From contig CP136895.1 in NCBI GenBank assembly GCA_034359265.1, positions 49,494,001 through 49,558,000 of the forward strand: 64,000 bases of DNA, read 5' to 3'. The position numbers and the translations under genes were made by a program. Positions 1-13,473 of this stretch are shown piece by piece; position 1 is the stretch's first letter; each line of letters opens with the position of its first letter. The stretch is from Canna indica. Its lineage: Eukaryota; Streptophyta; Magnoliopsida; Zingiberales; Cannaceae. The notes beneath the pieces were generated by a model. It saw only the letters and a list, made by a program, of their open reading frames with translations, ran no database searches and had not been told where the DNA came from.

Positions 1-475
1 TTAAATAGCACATTTTCACTATAATTAATATTTGTTAACAGTGCAAATTAACCATAACGAACATATAATTTGGTCAAATAAATATGATATTCTACTTAAT
101 CATAATATTTTATTGAATAAATAATTAACAGCAAGGTATATTTATATTAAATTCTGGGGATATTTATGGTAAACGCATATTTATAGAGTCAATACAAAAA
201 TGATTACTTTAGAAGGATGTATATGCAAATTAGCCAATTTATAAGTTGGAATACCGGGGACGAACGGGGAGAAGAAAAACGCCTCCCTCTTCCCCGAAGC
301 GTTTCCTTCGTGCCACCGGCGATAAGACATTCCCGATTTCTTCTGAGAGGAAGGCTCGAGTGAGTCAGATTCCTGCAGCTGAGACCTCCAAGGGAGGCAT
401 ATAAAGCTCGGATCTGGTCACCGGAGAAAATCGGCGGCGGTTGGCAAAGGCGGTCTTGGAGCTAGTGGTCGAGGA
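1..475 (+). promoter_or_regulatory. 5' flank and 5' UTR of the RABA1-type gene
   Basis: The first 240 bases are AT-rich. From about 250 the sequence becomes GC-rich and pyrimidine-rich up to the ATG at 476, as expected for a plant 5' UTR. I see no unambiguous TATA box; the TATAAG at 241-246 is only a weak candidate. No repeat or other gene is recognisable here. Confidence 0.45.
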
Positions 476-3400
476 ATGGCGTACAGGTCGGACGATGACT
501 ACGACTACCTTTTCAAGGTGGTTCTCATCGGAGACTCCGGAGTAGGGAAATCCAACCTCCTTTCGCGGTTCACTCGGAACGAGTTCAGCCTCGAGTCTAA
601 GTCCACCATCGGCGTCGAGTTCGCCACCCGGAGCATCAGCGTCGAGGATAAGGTCATCAAGGCCCAGATATGGGATACCGCCGGCCAAGAGAGGTTCGAT
701 TTTTTATCCATCTCTCAAGTCGATCCGAACTCCGCAGATCGTTCATGATCTTTTATATTTTTCAACGATTGTTGCCATTTTGATCGGATTTGGATGGTAG
801 GGTTTCAGATCGGACTTTTCTTCTTGATTTTGTCGTAATATCTTCTTAACGCTAGCTTTGATTTGATCGAAATAGGGTTGTTTTAGATGGTTTTTTGCTG
901 CAATTTTTGGGGGGACTTGATTTGAATGATGCTCCACCTGATCGATTAGTTTATGAATACCTTCGTCTGCCATTGACTGTGATTATAGAAACTTCTATTA
1001 TTACATTCTTACAGTTTTAATTAGAAATGCTCCTCAATCTGCTTGTTTGTTCGAGAAACTTAGAAGTCGAGGCTCCCAAATACCGACCACCGACTTTGTA
1101 AGATGACCTTTCGACTGTAGTTGACGTATAGTATGACAATGATGCTCAACTTAACATGTAGAACGTGGACGCTATACTTGTTTTGGATGTTAAACCGTCT
1201 ATCTCTCTAGTTGGAGGTAGTTCATATATGCCCATCTCGTGCAAGTTGCATTTCTTTTCACAGATAGCAGAAATTAATTGCTGTTTCCTCCATATGTTTG
1301 TCGGCTTAAACCTTCTTTTGAATTGGTTATTATATGTGTCCTACGACTTGGGGTTGTGACTTACAGATGATGCAGGGCCTGCCTTCCCTAACTCTATAAA
1401 CAAGGGGATTACTTAGGAGGGTAATTAGCAGCAGAATAATCATAGAGGATTTGCAATTTTTTGTATTAATGCTACTTTTTCAAGTATTAAGTTAGTATAA
1501 AACTATAATCTCCCTTCAGCAAACCTTCTAGAATTTGGCCTTGTACATTTCATGTCTACTGCAAATTTCTTGTTTAATGGATTCATTATATCTAATTGCT
1601 TTACTAGGCTTCACTACCTGTGAATATCAATGCTGGTGCAAGCTTTCATAATTCTTCATAGCATATAAACTTTTAGAAAATCTGATTTAATGGGAAAAAT
1701 CATCTTCCTGGATAGGTGATCCATCTTGGCATTGCTTTTCAGCAATGGTAATTTCATTTTCCTCATTGTATGTCAAAAGAAGATTGTCAAGAATTGTTTA
1801 GCCTCATACTATTCTCCATTTTCCTATATGATATCTACATGATGTACACGCATACTTGCTCACTAGGGGTGAGCATGGACCGGTTAACTGGTCCATTAGC
1901 AATTTTAAAACTGGTCCATTAACTTCGGTTTTTCAAAATCATTAACCGTAAACCGGTCCATTAACTTTGGTTAACCGTCATTTCGGTTTCGGTTTTTTCG
2001 GTTCGGTTAACCAATAATTACTCGTTAACCAATAAAAATTTTTAACCTACCAATTTCTAATGAAAATGCATATTTGAAGCTAACAGTGACACACATGAGC
2101 TACTTAACATTCATTTTAAGTATGTCATTAATGAAGGTACTTCACATTCATTTTGCCATTCATTCATAAACATAATATATCAAAGGTACTTTCACATTCA
2201 TTTTTCACACATAATATTATAATAACATAATAAATCAAAGCTAACAGTGACACACATGAGCTACTTAACATAATACTTCACACACATGAGCAACATTCAT
2301 TTTACCATTCATTCATAAACATAATAACACCATAAGTCCATAATAATCAAATGATTGAAATGTACATATGTAAATGTGGACACCATTAATGATTGAAATC
2401 CATTGGTATTTGTAACCTGAGATGTCTGCATGACAAATCCTTAGTCATCATGTTCACATAATATTCAAGTTTGTATTCAGCACTTGTAGAAAACCAATCC
2501 ATTTCATTTTAACTGGAAGGTTAATTAAATATGGAGTTAATTCATTGCTTTTCCTGGTAAACTACATTAAGGGCAATTTAGAGTACCAAGTGGCGCTTGA
2601 TATTTACAAAGGGAATGAACTATTGACCAAGGATATCTCATAGAAAAAAAAAAAGGAAAACAGAAATAATTGAGAACAATTATAGCTCTGATATCTTCAA
2701 TTACTCTGCTTGAGAATGAGACACCAAGAGACGTAAGAATACTTAATGAAGTCCTGCAAATAAGAGACAAGGAGAGGTAAATTAATTATTATATCTAAAT
2801 ACAAATACCATAGAATAGCTAACGCAAAGCTTTTAAATAGATAAATACCATCGATTGGAAAGTTGACAGGATTGAAATTGGTCGTGAGTAAGAAACCACA
2901 AACAGGAATATGAGGAGTAGGAGAAAGAATGGGTAGAAGAGATAGAAATGGCCGGGTTTGGGAAATGGGTTTCAGTCACCTAGAGTTCTTGTTGGCGCAA
3001 AGAAATCCCACCTGCCTCTGCTATCTGATCATGTCGACGGAGAGCGAGGACGGGGAAAGAGAGTGGGCTGAAGGGTGAGGACTTGTCGGGTATCCTGAGA
3101 ACTCCATGGTCCTCCTTGTTGCGTCTTCGTCATAGCTCGCCACAGCGAGCAAGGAGAGAAACGAGACAAGGAGGAAGATTTGAAGTCATCTTCTCTGCCC
3201 TAATAGAACTCATCTGTCGCCTGCGGCGTGCAGCGGCGTACAATTGGAGAATGAGAGAGAAGTGGAGAACGAGTGTGCGGCGGCATGCGGGAGAACAAGT
3301 GTGCGACTGTGAGAAGTGGGAATGGGAATGGGTGTCGGGTGACGACCGGAAAAGTGGAAAGTGGAAACTTAGGGTTTCTAATATAATATATTATATATAT

Positions 3401-5160
3401 TAAATAATAAGTCGAACCGGTCGGTTAACCGAAACCGGTGGACCTTTTAACCCGCGGACCGAACCCAAACCCAAAAACCAAAAAAATCAAAAATAAAACC
3501 CAAAACCGGAAAAACCGGTTCGGTTAACCGGAAAAACCGGTTCGGTTTCAGACCGATTTTCCGGTTAATCGAAAATCTGGTTTTTTTCTTCACCCCTACT
3601 GCTCACTAACTTATGATGAAGATGATTCTCTAAAAGAATAAATTAAAATTGAGATATGAATATGAATGTACATATTTGCATTATACAACCATGAACCTAA
3701 TGTTTGCACAAGATTACATTAGTGCAAATCTAGTGTTTGATTAAATACACTATATCGGTATATCCGTAGTGGTAGTGCAAGCATATGTCTGGTGAATGTT
3801 GTATTGGTGGCATCTATTGCTATTGGAAACTGTTCTGCCGAATTTGTGCAAGAGATTCAATATTTTCTGTCTGGTTATAATGATCTTGGGTGCAACCTGA
3901 TCTAATGTGTTAAATCTTCTTATAATTAGAATTTAATCAATTAGTTACAAATTGTGCTTTGCATATAGACCAATTGACAGACATTAGTACAGCATTTTGG
4001 TACTTGTATTTTAATGTAAATATGTCTTAGACGAATAGTACATCTGATTAAAGAAAGGGCATGTCTCAAATTGTTATTAGCTAGACATCTGAGTTATTGT
4101 AATTGAATTGGGGTGTAATTGTATTGCACTGTTAAGAAGGAATTGTCAAATTTCTTCCTATATAGCTTGCACTATTTTAAACTTTTTCCTAGTTGAAAAG
4201 TCATGAAATTAATCAACTCACTGATGTTAATCAGTGTTATCATCATGTGTTTCAATAAAGTGTTCACTGAATATAATGTGACTGCATATCAGGAATTTTC
4301 AGATATGTACCAAATAGATAATGTGCCTCTATATAACAACATAGGAATCACAAATGATTTGTCCTAATTTAGTAGTATCTTTGTATTTCATTCACATTCT
4401 GTGAAGAGACTAACCTATTTCTTGTTAGTTATTCCTCACTTGGATGGTTTTGAAGTTGGTAGAAACCTCATCACATACTTGAGTTAATTTTTTTGTTAGA
4501 ATTAGGTTATTGTCAGTAGTTCTTATTTTAGTTTAGTGTATTTCTACCATGCAGTACATAATAGAATAACTTTTTTGTTTCATGCTTCAATATGAACTCT
4601 TTCTGCAGCCACAACTGTATGTTAGGACATTGTTGTCAATTTTTACACTTAATTAAGAGAAGTACTGTGAGCTTCCAACATGTAAGTTTGTAAAAAATTA
4701 AATGTTTTCTTTTTCTATTCCTAATAGATACCGAGCGATCACTAGTGCATATTACCGAGGAGCAGTTGGTGCACTTCTTGTGTATGATGTTACTCGGCAT
4801 ATGACATTTGAGAACATGGAGAGATGGTTGAAGGAGCTCCGGGATCACACTGATTCCAGCATTGTGATTATGCTCGTTGGTAACAAAGCAGACTTACGGC
4901 ATCTTAGGGGTGTAACAACTGAGGAAGCAACGGCTTTTGCTGAGAGGGAGAATGCTTTCTTCATGGAGACATCTGCTCTGGAATCACTGAATGTTGATAC
5001 TGCCTTCACAGAAGTGCTCAGCCAGATATATCAGGTGACAAGCAGAAAGGCACTTGATGCTGCTGATGATGCGGCAACATTGCCAAAGGGACAGACCATC
5101 AACATTGGTGCCAATGATGATGTATCTGCGGTTAAGAAAGCTGGTTGTTGTTCATCTTAA
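476..5160 (+). CDS. RABA1: Rab11-family small GTPase, RABA1 subclade
   Basis: Coding exons are 476-693 and 4728-5160, joined inside an Arg codon (AG|A) with GT and AG intron ends; the product is 216 aa, the usual RABA length. Visible motifs are the P-loop GDSGVGKS (19-26), the switch I/effector segment STIGVEF (43-49), WDTAGQE (66-72), NKAD (125-128), ETSAL (153-157) and a terminal CC pair (213-214) for double geranylgeranylation. The [11 protein letters not shown] start and DDVSAVKK tail match RABA1 rather than RABA2. RABA proteins act in trans-Golgi/recycling-endosome to plasma-membrane traffic. All GTP-binding residues are present, so it should be functional. The first ATG gives the full N-terminus. 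The single intron of about 4.0 kb is enlarged by a hAT-like insertion. The donor (GTTCGA) is weak but is the only junction restoring the family sequence. Confidence 0.93.
694..4727 (+). other. Single intron of the RABA1-type gene
   Basis: The intron is 4034 bases and AT-rich, with GT...AG ends. It contains one recognisable insertion, the hAT-like element at 1864-3598. I see no conserved ORF in the rest; the short open frames are chance. Confidence 0.85.
1864..3598. mobile_element. Non-autonomous hAT-like element in the RABA1 intron
   Basis: The element is 1735 bp. It starts TAGGGGTGA and ends TTCACCCCTA, a 9-bp terminal inverted repeat, and is flanked by near-identical 8-mers, TTGCTCAC (1856-1863) and CTGCTCAC (3599-3606). 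An 8-bp duplication is the hAT hallmark. Both subterminal regions (1878-2035 and 3413-3590) are crowded with AACCGGTT and CGGTTAACCG-like units. The AT-rich middle carries direct repeats such as AGCTAACAGTGACACACATGAG at about 2078 and 2239. There is no transposase ORF. Two smaller relatives occur at 14730 and 37670. Confidence 0.8.
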
Positions 5161-6096
5161 ATTCTTAAGTTCAGGTGTTGAACAAAATATTTAATGAATT
5201 GGGAAAGGTTGTTTCCTTCTCAACGTTGGCTCTGGATATATACATTATACACAGACCACAGTTTTTAAAGGAAATAAACGCTATTTACATAATGGATTGA
5301 GGGTTTACACTTTGGCTGCCCCTACCTCCATCAGACTCGGATTTGCACTTGCCTTTTTGTTGCCCCGAAAGACTAGTCATCTTTCTTGAATGTTGTATTA
5401 AGCTACCTATTTGTTGTACTAATGGATTGTTTATGTAGTAAACATTGTATCAGCATAAACTCTTCTATATAGTTAAAAATATTTGTTGAAAAGTCTTTCG
5501 TTTTTTCTCTTGTGAATGTGTTGACTAAATCTTCTGTATTTGTTGGCTTTTAGTAGAGTTACTGAGTTGTCGACGAGTTGAGGTTATGTGAAATCAGTAA
5601 AAGGCCATAGGTTTTCACTAGAAATCAGTTTCTTTTATGATTTTTTGTGCTGAAAAGTTGGGTCTGCCGAAGTATTTCCATACTGGTTTCATAAATATTG
5701 GGCCACGAAGCAGGCCTAAGGGCATAAATCCTAACACGGCAGACTGTTAATAAATTGATGAACAAGCATGAGCAGTTCACTGTGAGCAGTTCACTGTGAG
5801 TCTGTGAGCAGTTCACTGCCTGAGTGGCAGACAAATGACGAAACAGTGAAATGGAACCCAAAGTCCGCGAGATGAATTTACAAGAAAATGAACATTCAAA
5901 ACATGCAGCTAGCACAAAAATACCAACCGAAAATTTAATATAGTTGTCTGCCCCAATTGCTGAGTTGAAATTTCAATCTTAATAGCGTATCTTATAAAGG
6001 TTAAGTCAACAAAGTATCATTCGTGGCAGGTGACTATAAATACAATCCTACGGATATAAATAATAATTAAAATGGCGGAGAAAGCAATTATTCGGA
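5161..6096. other. Convergent intergenic region with two 3' UTRs
   Basis: The region lies between the stop of the RABA1-type gene and the stop of the PDAP1-like gene, so both 3' UTRs face each other. An AATAAA-like signal occurs at about 5272. A short tandem repeat of GAGCAGTTCACTGT occurs three times near 5770, 5784 and 5806. Nothing else is recognised. Confidence 0.55.
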
Positions 6097-9000
6097 TTAC
6101 TTGCGAGCTTCAGCCTTCTTCTGTTCTTTAGCTGCCAGCAATAAGAGGTAGCTAAATTAGTACACAGCGTAAACGTTAAGGTGCATTTTTTATGGACAAC
6201 GTGTCCAGAAATCAAGTCATAAAATATAAGTCAAATATCTAATAGCAGACAGCAGGCAATTTGCTTGAACCATGCAATGATCAGCCAGTACGTAGAACAG
6301 TTCTATGAATCTCATGGAACCTGGCGAAAAAATTTGAAACTTGGGTAGAATAAACAAGTACAAGGGTTCAAATAAAGCCAGATTCTGATATAAATGGGAA
6401 TAATTTTTTGATGTTTCCATTACAACTATTTGGTGATTAGAAAAATTGTGAATATATATATACATCCAGTGTGTGGAGCTGCACGTGGGTTGAACCTCAC
6501 ACCATGCCTATCGGAATTTTGAATCTAGGCTAAACTTGAGCTTCGTGTGGACATGAAAAATTAAGTGCAGGAGATTGTGACACCTAATTGAGTCACACGT
6601 TGAAAGTTCATAATCAAGTGTATTTGACTTATAATGCTTAGTTATTGTACTACTATTTACTTGAGCTTAACTATTTTAGGCCAATTATCCAGGTCAATCA
6701 AATTTATGGGTTAATTATCCCCATCAAAGTCAAGTTGTGACATTAGCTTTACAATTCTTATCATTAATACAAACTACATAGCACAAAACTAATCATGAAG
6801 TAAAGTGGATTTGCATAAGTAAATTCGTACCAGTTTTTTCCTCCTCTCTTTTCTTTGCAGCTTCAGCTCTTTGTTGACGTATTAGTGCTAGGCGCTCTAC
6901 AGAACATAAAAAATAGATAAATGCAATATAACATTGACTATGTGAAGATTGGAAGTACAAGTTCTATATGAGACAACAGGTAAGCTTCGTAACATGAGAT
7001 AAGTATTCTGGAGAGAGAATAACGCTCTTAGGAACCTGATTTAAAAGGCACACATTCCACACCTTATGCATGATGTGCTTCAATGTTTTTGTTGTGTTCC
7101 TCAACAATAAAACTTACTGAAATCATTGATAGCATCAATGTTTCCTCCAAAAAAAACATGCTCATATTGTCTTCCATTATAAGGATTCAGACATTCAGAA
7201 CATGGGAATGTCCAATACATTGAAGATTTCCAAGTTAAACTGAAAAGATAGGATACTTAGGTTGTAACAAAGCATAAAAGATATTGTTGTGTTTTATAAA
7301 CCTTAGGGCAAGTTGGAAAAACTCTACACTGCATCTACATATTTTAAAATGTAATGAAATATAACAATAAACAGAATAAATAACTAATACTTTGAATTGC
7401 AATATCAGAATTCTTTAATAGAAACTCAAAATAACACAAATATTATACTAGTTTGTTGCAACTTATTAGATGGTTAATTTGATTGAGGAAAATTTCTAAT
7501 ACACATTTTCAAAAATAAAGCAAAGGCTGAAGTTCCACTAACACAAAGAGACCCCCTAGGAGATGTTCAAGTCTTCAAAAAAGAATAGTGAAGGGACAAT
7601 CTGATGTTACCTAAATCTTTTCGAGCTTGTTCTGTTTTTCCCTGTTCCTGCAGCCTCATGTATCGCTCATGAGCTTTCTGTTTCTCTATCTCTTCCCTAA
7701 GAAAAGAGATTGTTGAAAATTGAAACATTGATGACAATGATATTGAGTTCCATATGCTAAAAAGAAAATGTACATGCCCAAGTGAACAGCAGTAAAGAAT
7801 ACCATTAGGTTTAATGCTAGTAAAAGTTCGAAGCTAACAACAGCATAACAAACAAATATGACATTGCTAAAGGTCTGTTTTGGCCTAAGGTTGGTCTTAA
7901 TCTTGATTTTGATGATAACAAACATGGAACTAATGTTTCATTGAGAAATCTTTTAGGTTCCAAGTCGGTTAGTGCACGACGTCCGCGATCAGAAAAATCG
8001 GAGAAATCGGAGAAATCGACAAGGACGCTCGTCGATGCTTAGGATTCTTCGGGAACTTAGAGTTTAGGTTTAGAGTGTCTAGCATGTGTTGTAATCCTCT
8101 TTTATGATGCAAAGAACCCAAAAACCAAACCCGAACTCCAAAACATGAAAACCCGGAAACTGTCCTGAAATTCACTAAGCTAGGGAGCTCCTTGGAGGGC
8201 TATATGACCTAGACATTGACACAAAAAATGGCGGTAATTGTTCCTTGGGTTAAAACTAGATAACGAGGTACTTTTAAGAATTTTTTAAAAGCCTTTAGCC
8301 TACCCATACTTGATCCGGAAGATTAGAAAATTTCTATTTTTTGGAAATTTGTACTAGAAAACTAGATTTTGAATTCTTAAGGATTTTGATTTTTTAGATA
8401 TTTTTATTGAATCCAAATGGGGGTAATCCTTATATAACATTTATGTTTTAAAGTTATTAGTTAAGAAATGTTATATAAGTAGACTTAGCGAAGACGGAAC
8501 CCAGAAACGAGCAAACAAGCAGAAAAACCAGCCTAACCAAACTGCCCTGCCCAGGTTCGGTCGACCGACTAGTCGACCGGCGACATTTTGGTCGATCGAA
8601 CGTTGCCCAAAAGCGGCAGATTGCCTTCGGTCGCCGACGATCGACCGGTAAGCGACCGGGCGTCGCCAACGAGCAGAAATCAGCCCGTTGACGAGCCATT
8701 TCGTTTGGGGGGTTATAAATACTCACCCCAAACTCTTTTCCAAGCCTTTAATGATGCTTCTAAGCCTCAAAGAGTCACTCTTTGCATCTCTACAAGAATT
8801 CTTGAGCCATCTTTACAAAGAACCCTAGCTTTGAGCCTAGAAACCCTGAGATTGACTTTGAGCTTGCCTTGATTCATCTTCAAGTCATCAGGAGGAGCTA
8901 GGACATCTTGTTTGAGAGCTAAGTTTATATTGTTTATTATTTGCTCTCATTATTGTTGTATTTTGGTGTTTATTTCATTGTATTTGAATTTTTGTAAACC

Positions 9001-12000
9001 TAGAGTGCTAGGTTGATTGAGTTGGTGGTTGCCTTGGTGTTGAGGCTTAAACCCACCATTGTAAACTTAGTTTATTAGGATTAGTTGAGTTGTCCCTTAG
9101 GTTGAGGTGGAAGAGTGCTCTCGGTAAGAAGGCGGAGACTTCCGGGTGTGGAAGTGCCTTAGGTTGAGAGCGAGACTCTTCGGGTCAAAGTCCTCGTTGT
9201 AAGGGAAACAAGATTAATCTAGTAAAGTTTAGTTTGAAAATCCTAAGCGGGGTGCTTAGATAGTGGAGTAGGCATTGGGGCCGAACCACTATAAATCTCA
9301 TTGTGTTAGCATTGTTATCTTTGTTTGTGTTTAGCTGTTTTATTATCGCTTCCGCATTTAGTCGATAAATTGTAATTTGCCTAAGTAGTTTAAGAAAACG
9401 ATTAAAATCGAATTAGGCAAAAGGATTGGTTAACACACTATTCGCCCCCCCTCTAGTGTTGCCATTTCACCAACCGTCTGATCTAATGGGATTCTATTGC
9501 AACACCTAGATCATGACATCATGGAAGTAATTGGAAGTAGAATTATAAGCTATTAATGAGTTGTAGCAATTACAGAGAACTCAAGAAACTATTGATAGAT
9601 TCTTTGAAATGGAAAAAATATATATATTAGGAAGAGCATGATGCCAACATGCAAGTGAATCCGTAACTCGTGTGATGTATAACATCGTAAACCACATTTC
9701 AGCCATGAAAATCAGATAATCAGTCTAAAGAAAGAACTGGACAACCCACAGCAAGCACAAACAATGAGAAATGCTTGACGTGATAGAGCTCTTTAGGTTT
9801 ATTTCATCTACAATTTCCTCTGAGGTTCATGTAAAAGTTCTTTTCCAGTTACTGCCAACGGCATTGCAGCAGAATTAGAGATTAAAATTTCATAAAAATC
9901 ACAAAGGTTAAGGACAGTCTATACATGAACTGTAGCAGGCTAACAGCGAATAGTGGTGAAAATGAAACAGGGGAGTTTCGAAATCCTCACTTGACTGCTC
10001 TTTCCTACTAGTGAAGACCAAGAAAGGCATAAAAAAGGTTAGAAAAGGACAGGTTTTTCTGTCAAGCTTATTTTTGTGCAAGAAAAACATGATAATAATA
10101 TAGGCAGGCTAGGAAAGGATCCATTTAATGTCACATGGATAGATTAAGAACTAGCTACTCTTTTCCAATTTTTTATCAATATCACCACCTAAACCTTAGC
10201 TCAATCCTAGAGTAGACAACCCAAGATATAATGTGGTCCATCAGAAATCAGCCTAGATCTTCCTTAATTGATGAAAGAGCACTCTCAAAAGCTCTTTATT
10301 TTCTTATGAGCAACAAAGTTCCCCATATATTTAATAGTTCAGATTAGCTGGAGGCAAGTGAGAACAAGAGCCACAGGGAGTTCTATCTTACAAGGGAATC
10401 GTAAACAAAAAATAGACAAATAAAAGAAATTAGAAATGAACATAGAAGCTTACATGGCCAACCATAGAAAACTATTTAGCAGTGTTGAAATAAACAAAAT
10501 AGGAGAATTCAGCTTACCTTTCACGTCGAGAGAGCTCAGGGCTGCTTTCCACCTGTATTGAAGTTTCAGAATCATATTAAAGAATACACGTAATATAATT
10601 GTATTCATTAAGCGATTGTTCGAACAAACTTTTCATTTTCAGAACTGATAAATTTGAAGACTATATTGTTAACCGAAATGATCATATAGAAAGGTAGAAC
10701 ATTTCACCCTGAGAACTAAAACTAATAGGAGAATGAAAATAAGTAAAACATAAAGAACTGGTGAACATAAAATTGTAGATCTTTCAATTCACAATTACAG
10801 GATTCCATAATAGAAACTCTCAAAAAAGTAAAAAACATCCACTTACATCAGCTGCTCTGGCTTTCACATTTCTAGGCTTCACCAAGTTTGGGTTTTGAAT
10901 CTCACTTGCATCAAGAATACCCTTCTTTTTCTGCTAAATACACAAATTCATTAAAACAGACAAAATTCTGATGAAGTTATTAAATAGGGAACCAATGTCA
11001 ATATTGACAAAGATACATAGAAATATATACAAACAATAAAGAGATCTGTCACCTCTGTTTCTTCTTCAGAGTCTCCTCCACTTTCCTCCTCGGATTCCTC
11101 CTTTTCATGATGTGCAGCTTCCTCCTCTTGGGCCTAAAAAAGAAAATGAGACCCTTATATACCACTCATCCTTCAAATTTGAAAACATTTTACGATGTAT
11201 GTTTCTTCAATCTATCCTGTTGTCAAACCATATTACTGCATGATGCAAGCCTAGGAGCCCTTTTGCTGCATGAAGCTACTTCACTAATTATTCTTATATT
11301 AGATGCATAAAAATGGATTGATTCAGGCACCATTTCAAGTTGATAAAATAGTAAATTTTGTTTAACATGGCACACCAACTTTTAAGCCCGAAGAACTAAA
11401 GTATTTATGGAGAATCACAGTGGTGCCATTTCACACAATAGAAAAGTGACTAATGTATCAAGGATCTGGTCAAGGTTTATAATACAGCTCATAGACAACC
11501 AGATAACATTCTCAACATAGTTTAGATCTTTTTAATAAAATTGTGCACTTACTATTCATTCTCTACAAATACAGTGCACTTACTATTCGTTCTCAACATA
11601 GTTATCTCTTTGACGAAGATTTGATGGTAGCTAAAAACATACTTGTATAACTTTATGAAAAGTAAAAAAGGGAACTATATAGCTGGTTTATATAGAGGTA
11701 TTGATAATTGAAATAAATACATTTGAACATAAGCACAAATAAAACAAATACAAGCTATAAAGTAGAAGTTAAAAAGTGCATCAGTAAATATCTTTACTGA
11801 CATTTGTCAAAATGAAAAAAGGAAAGTAATGTTATACATTACAATTTAGATCATGTATCTAAAAAAAGATTGTATCCACATATGAGAAGCAAAGAAAATG
11901 AGGAACCTTTTTAAAGGTGCGAGGACGAGCTGAGGAACCAGCAGCTGCAATTATATTGGACAGTAGAAACGTGTTACTCAGAAGGGCTTGCAATTTACAA

Positions 12001-13473
12001 TAGAAAAAGAACAGAATCTTTAAATCAAAGATTTCAATTAAATATATGGTAGTGGGTACTGTTTAAGAGATCGATCATTTAGAAGAACTAAATATTGCCA
12101 AATGCCAAAGACACATGGAAGCAAATAACCCACAGCAACATAAAATTGCCTGAGTGGAATTAACAGCTAGAAAAGAGCCTGCATCATGATATTTTACCTT
12201 AAGTCTCTTGATGTTCCTTCATAATTAAAGAACAACAATCAAAAGACAAATACACCAACAAAGGGTTCTGGAGCAGAATCATGTAAACTGCTTCTTTCAA
12301 GTAATTCAATGGTCATTCATCAATACTATACCATAATTTCAAGTGGAAAAAGAGAATATCAAATCCGTAAAATATCTGAGAACCGTCGTAGGCTAAATAT
12401 TTCCTCAAACAGAAATTCAAGTAAACATATCATGCTATATGCTATCAAAAAATGTGCCTGAATGAAGACCCTCTTAATAATCCTCTCTGTAACTTCCAGA
12501 AAATTAAGGAATTAGGTAAACTGAAAAATCTAAGAACAGGCATGAACTGAAAGTGATTTTCTATATCACTTCTTGTCTGCAACTCTTAAAATGAATAATG
12601 TTCTTGATGCAGTGAAAATGTTGCTCAAAAAGAGAAGAAAGAAATGATACTCAACACTCCAACAAGGAAGGCTTATTTGCTTTAGGAGAAAAATATAACA
12701 ACCGAAAATAGATCTTGAACTGCAACCACATTTGATTATAAGGAATAACCACTTTTCTTAGCATAAGGAATAACCTCAAGTTAAATAGTTTTGTACAAAT
12801 AATTATAATTTAAAGAAAGATAAACATACATGTAAGTTTATAGCATGAGGACAACAAACTCTAGATTAGTTTCCAATAAATCACATACATTGAAATGAAC
12901 ATATATTATCAAACCACTTTAAGTTCACTCTCCAATAACCTGTCATGAATTGGTTGACCCACTTGGATAAAAGATAAAAGAAAGAAAACTATAGTGTGGG
13001 CTGGTAAAAGACATGGATAGCGACGAAAAGCCTTATTTAATAATCCAACGACCCCAAAAGAACTGTTGACTTTATCCACATTTTGACAGGCTAAATCAGC
13101 CGACTGCCAAAACTGGTATGTTCAAGCTACGCCAGTATATTCCAAGATACCCAGTTCAATCCTAACAAATCACCTAAAATCCATGGGAAGTATATGATGA
13201 ACTGTATATCACAAACCGCCTTGACACTCGATCAGATCATGCTATTCATCAGATACAGGGGAAAAACCAGAAAGCGTACAGGAATTAACATACCTTACAA
13301 ATAAATTGAAGTGTTAAGATCTGAGCATGAAAACAACAAGCGTTCACAAAATCCGAGAAGCCAAAGTTAGGAAGATCGGGAACGTGGGCGGAGTAGAGAG
13401 CATTACCCATCTCTTCGGGCGTGGAGAAGTTTCTGCGGCCGGTGGGCTTGGCCTTGAACCTTCCTCTCCCCAT
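6097..13473 (-). CDS. PDAP1/HASPP28-type 28-kDa heat- and acid-stable phosphoprotein
   Basis: There are eight coding exons on the - strand: 13473-13407, 11944-11907, 11133-11053, 10930-10847, 10552-10518, 7696-7611, 6896-6831 and 6131-6097. Every junction has GT/AG, and they total 492 nt (163 aa plus stop) with no frame break. The start MGRGRFKAKPTGRR is the invariant N-terminus of this family. An acidic stretch (about 38-61) is followed by NPNLVKPRN, then ELSRRERE, then the conserved C-terminal block containing YMRLQEQGKTEQARKDL and ALIRQQRAEAAKKREEE, predicted as one long charged helix. The family is known as a heat-stable casein-kinase substrate and PDGFA-associated protein; its plant role is poorly defined. 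Intron 5 (7697-10517) is enlarged by a solo copia LTR in antisense orientation. All key family blocks are intact. Confidence 0.9.
7878..9475 (+). mobile_element. Solo SIRE-like copia LTR in intron 5 of the PDAP1-like gene
   Basis: The 1598-bp LTR is flanked by a perfect 5-bp duplication, GTCTG (7873-7877 and 9476-9480). Its termini are TTTTGG...CCAACC where related copies have TGTTGG...CCAACA, so one base at each end seems mutated. U3 contains the family's GGTCGACC/GATCGATC palindromes (8558-8660) before TATAAATA at 8714-8721. U5 has the family signature CCCCCCTCTAGTGTTGCCATT near 9443. No internal region or second LTR is present, consistent with LTR-LTR recombination. It is antisense to the host gene. 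Confidence 0.85.
8714..8721 (+). promoter_or_regulatory. TATA box of the solo LTR
   Basis: TATAAATA lies just downstream of the palindrome cluster. The same octamer sits in the equivalent place in other LTRs of this family: 17002-17009 (+), 36247-36254 (-) and 58260-58267 (+). Confidence 0.6.

Noticed and set aside
3083..3403. 106-codon open frame in the hAT-like element
   Set aside because: Arg-rich chance frame in GC-richer DNA, no family resemblance and not transposase-like.
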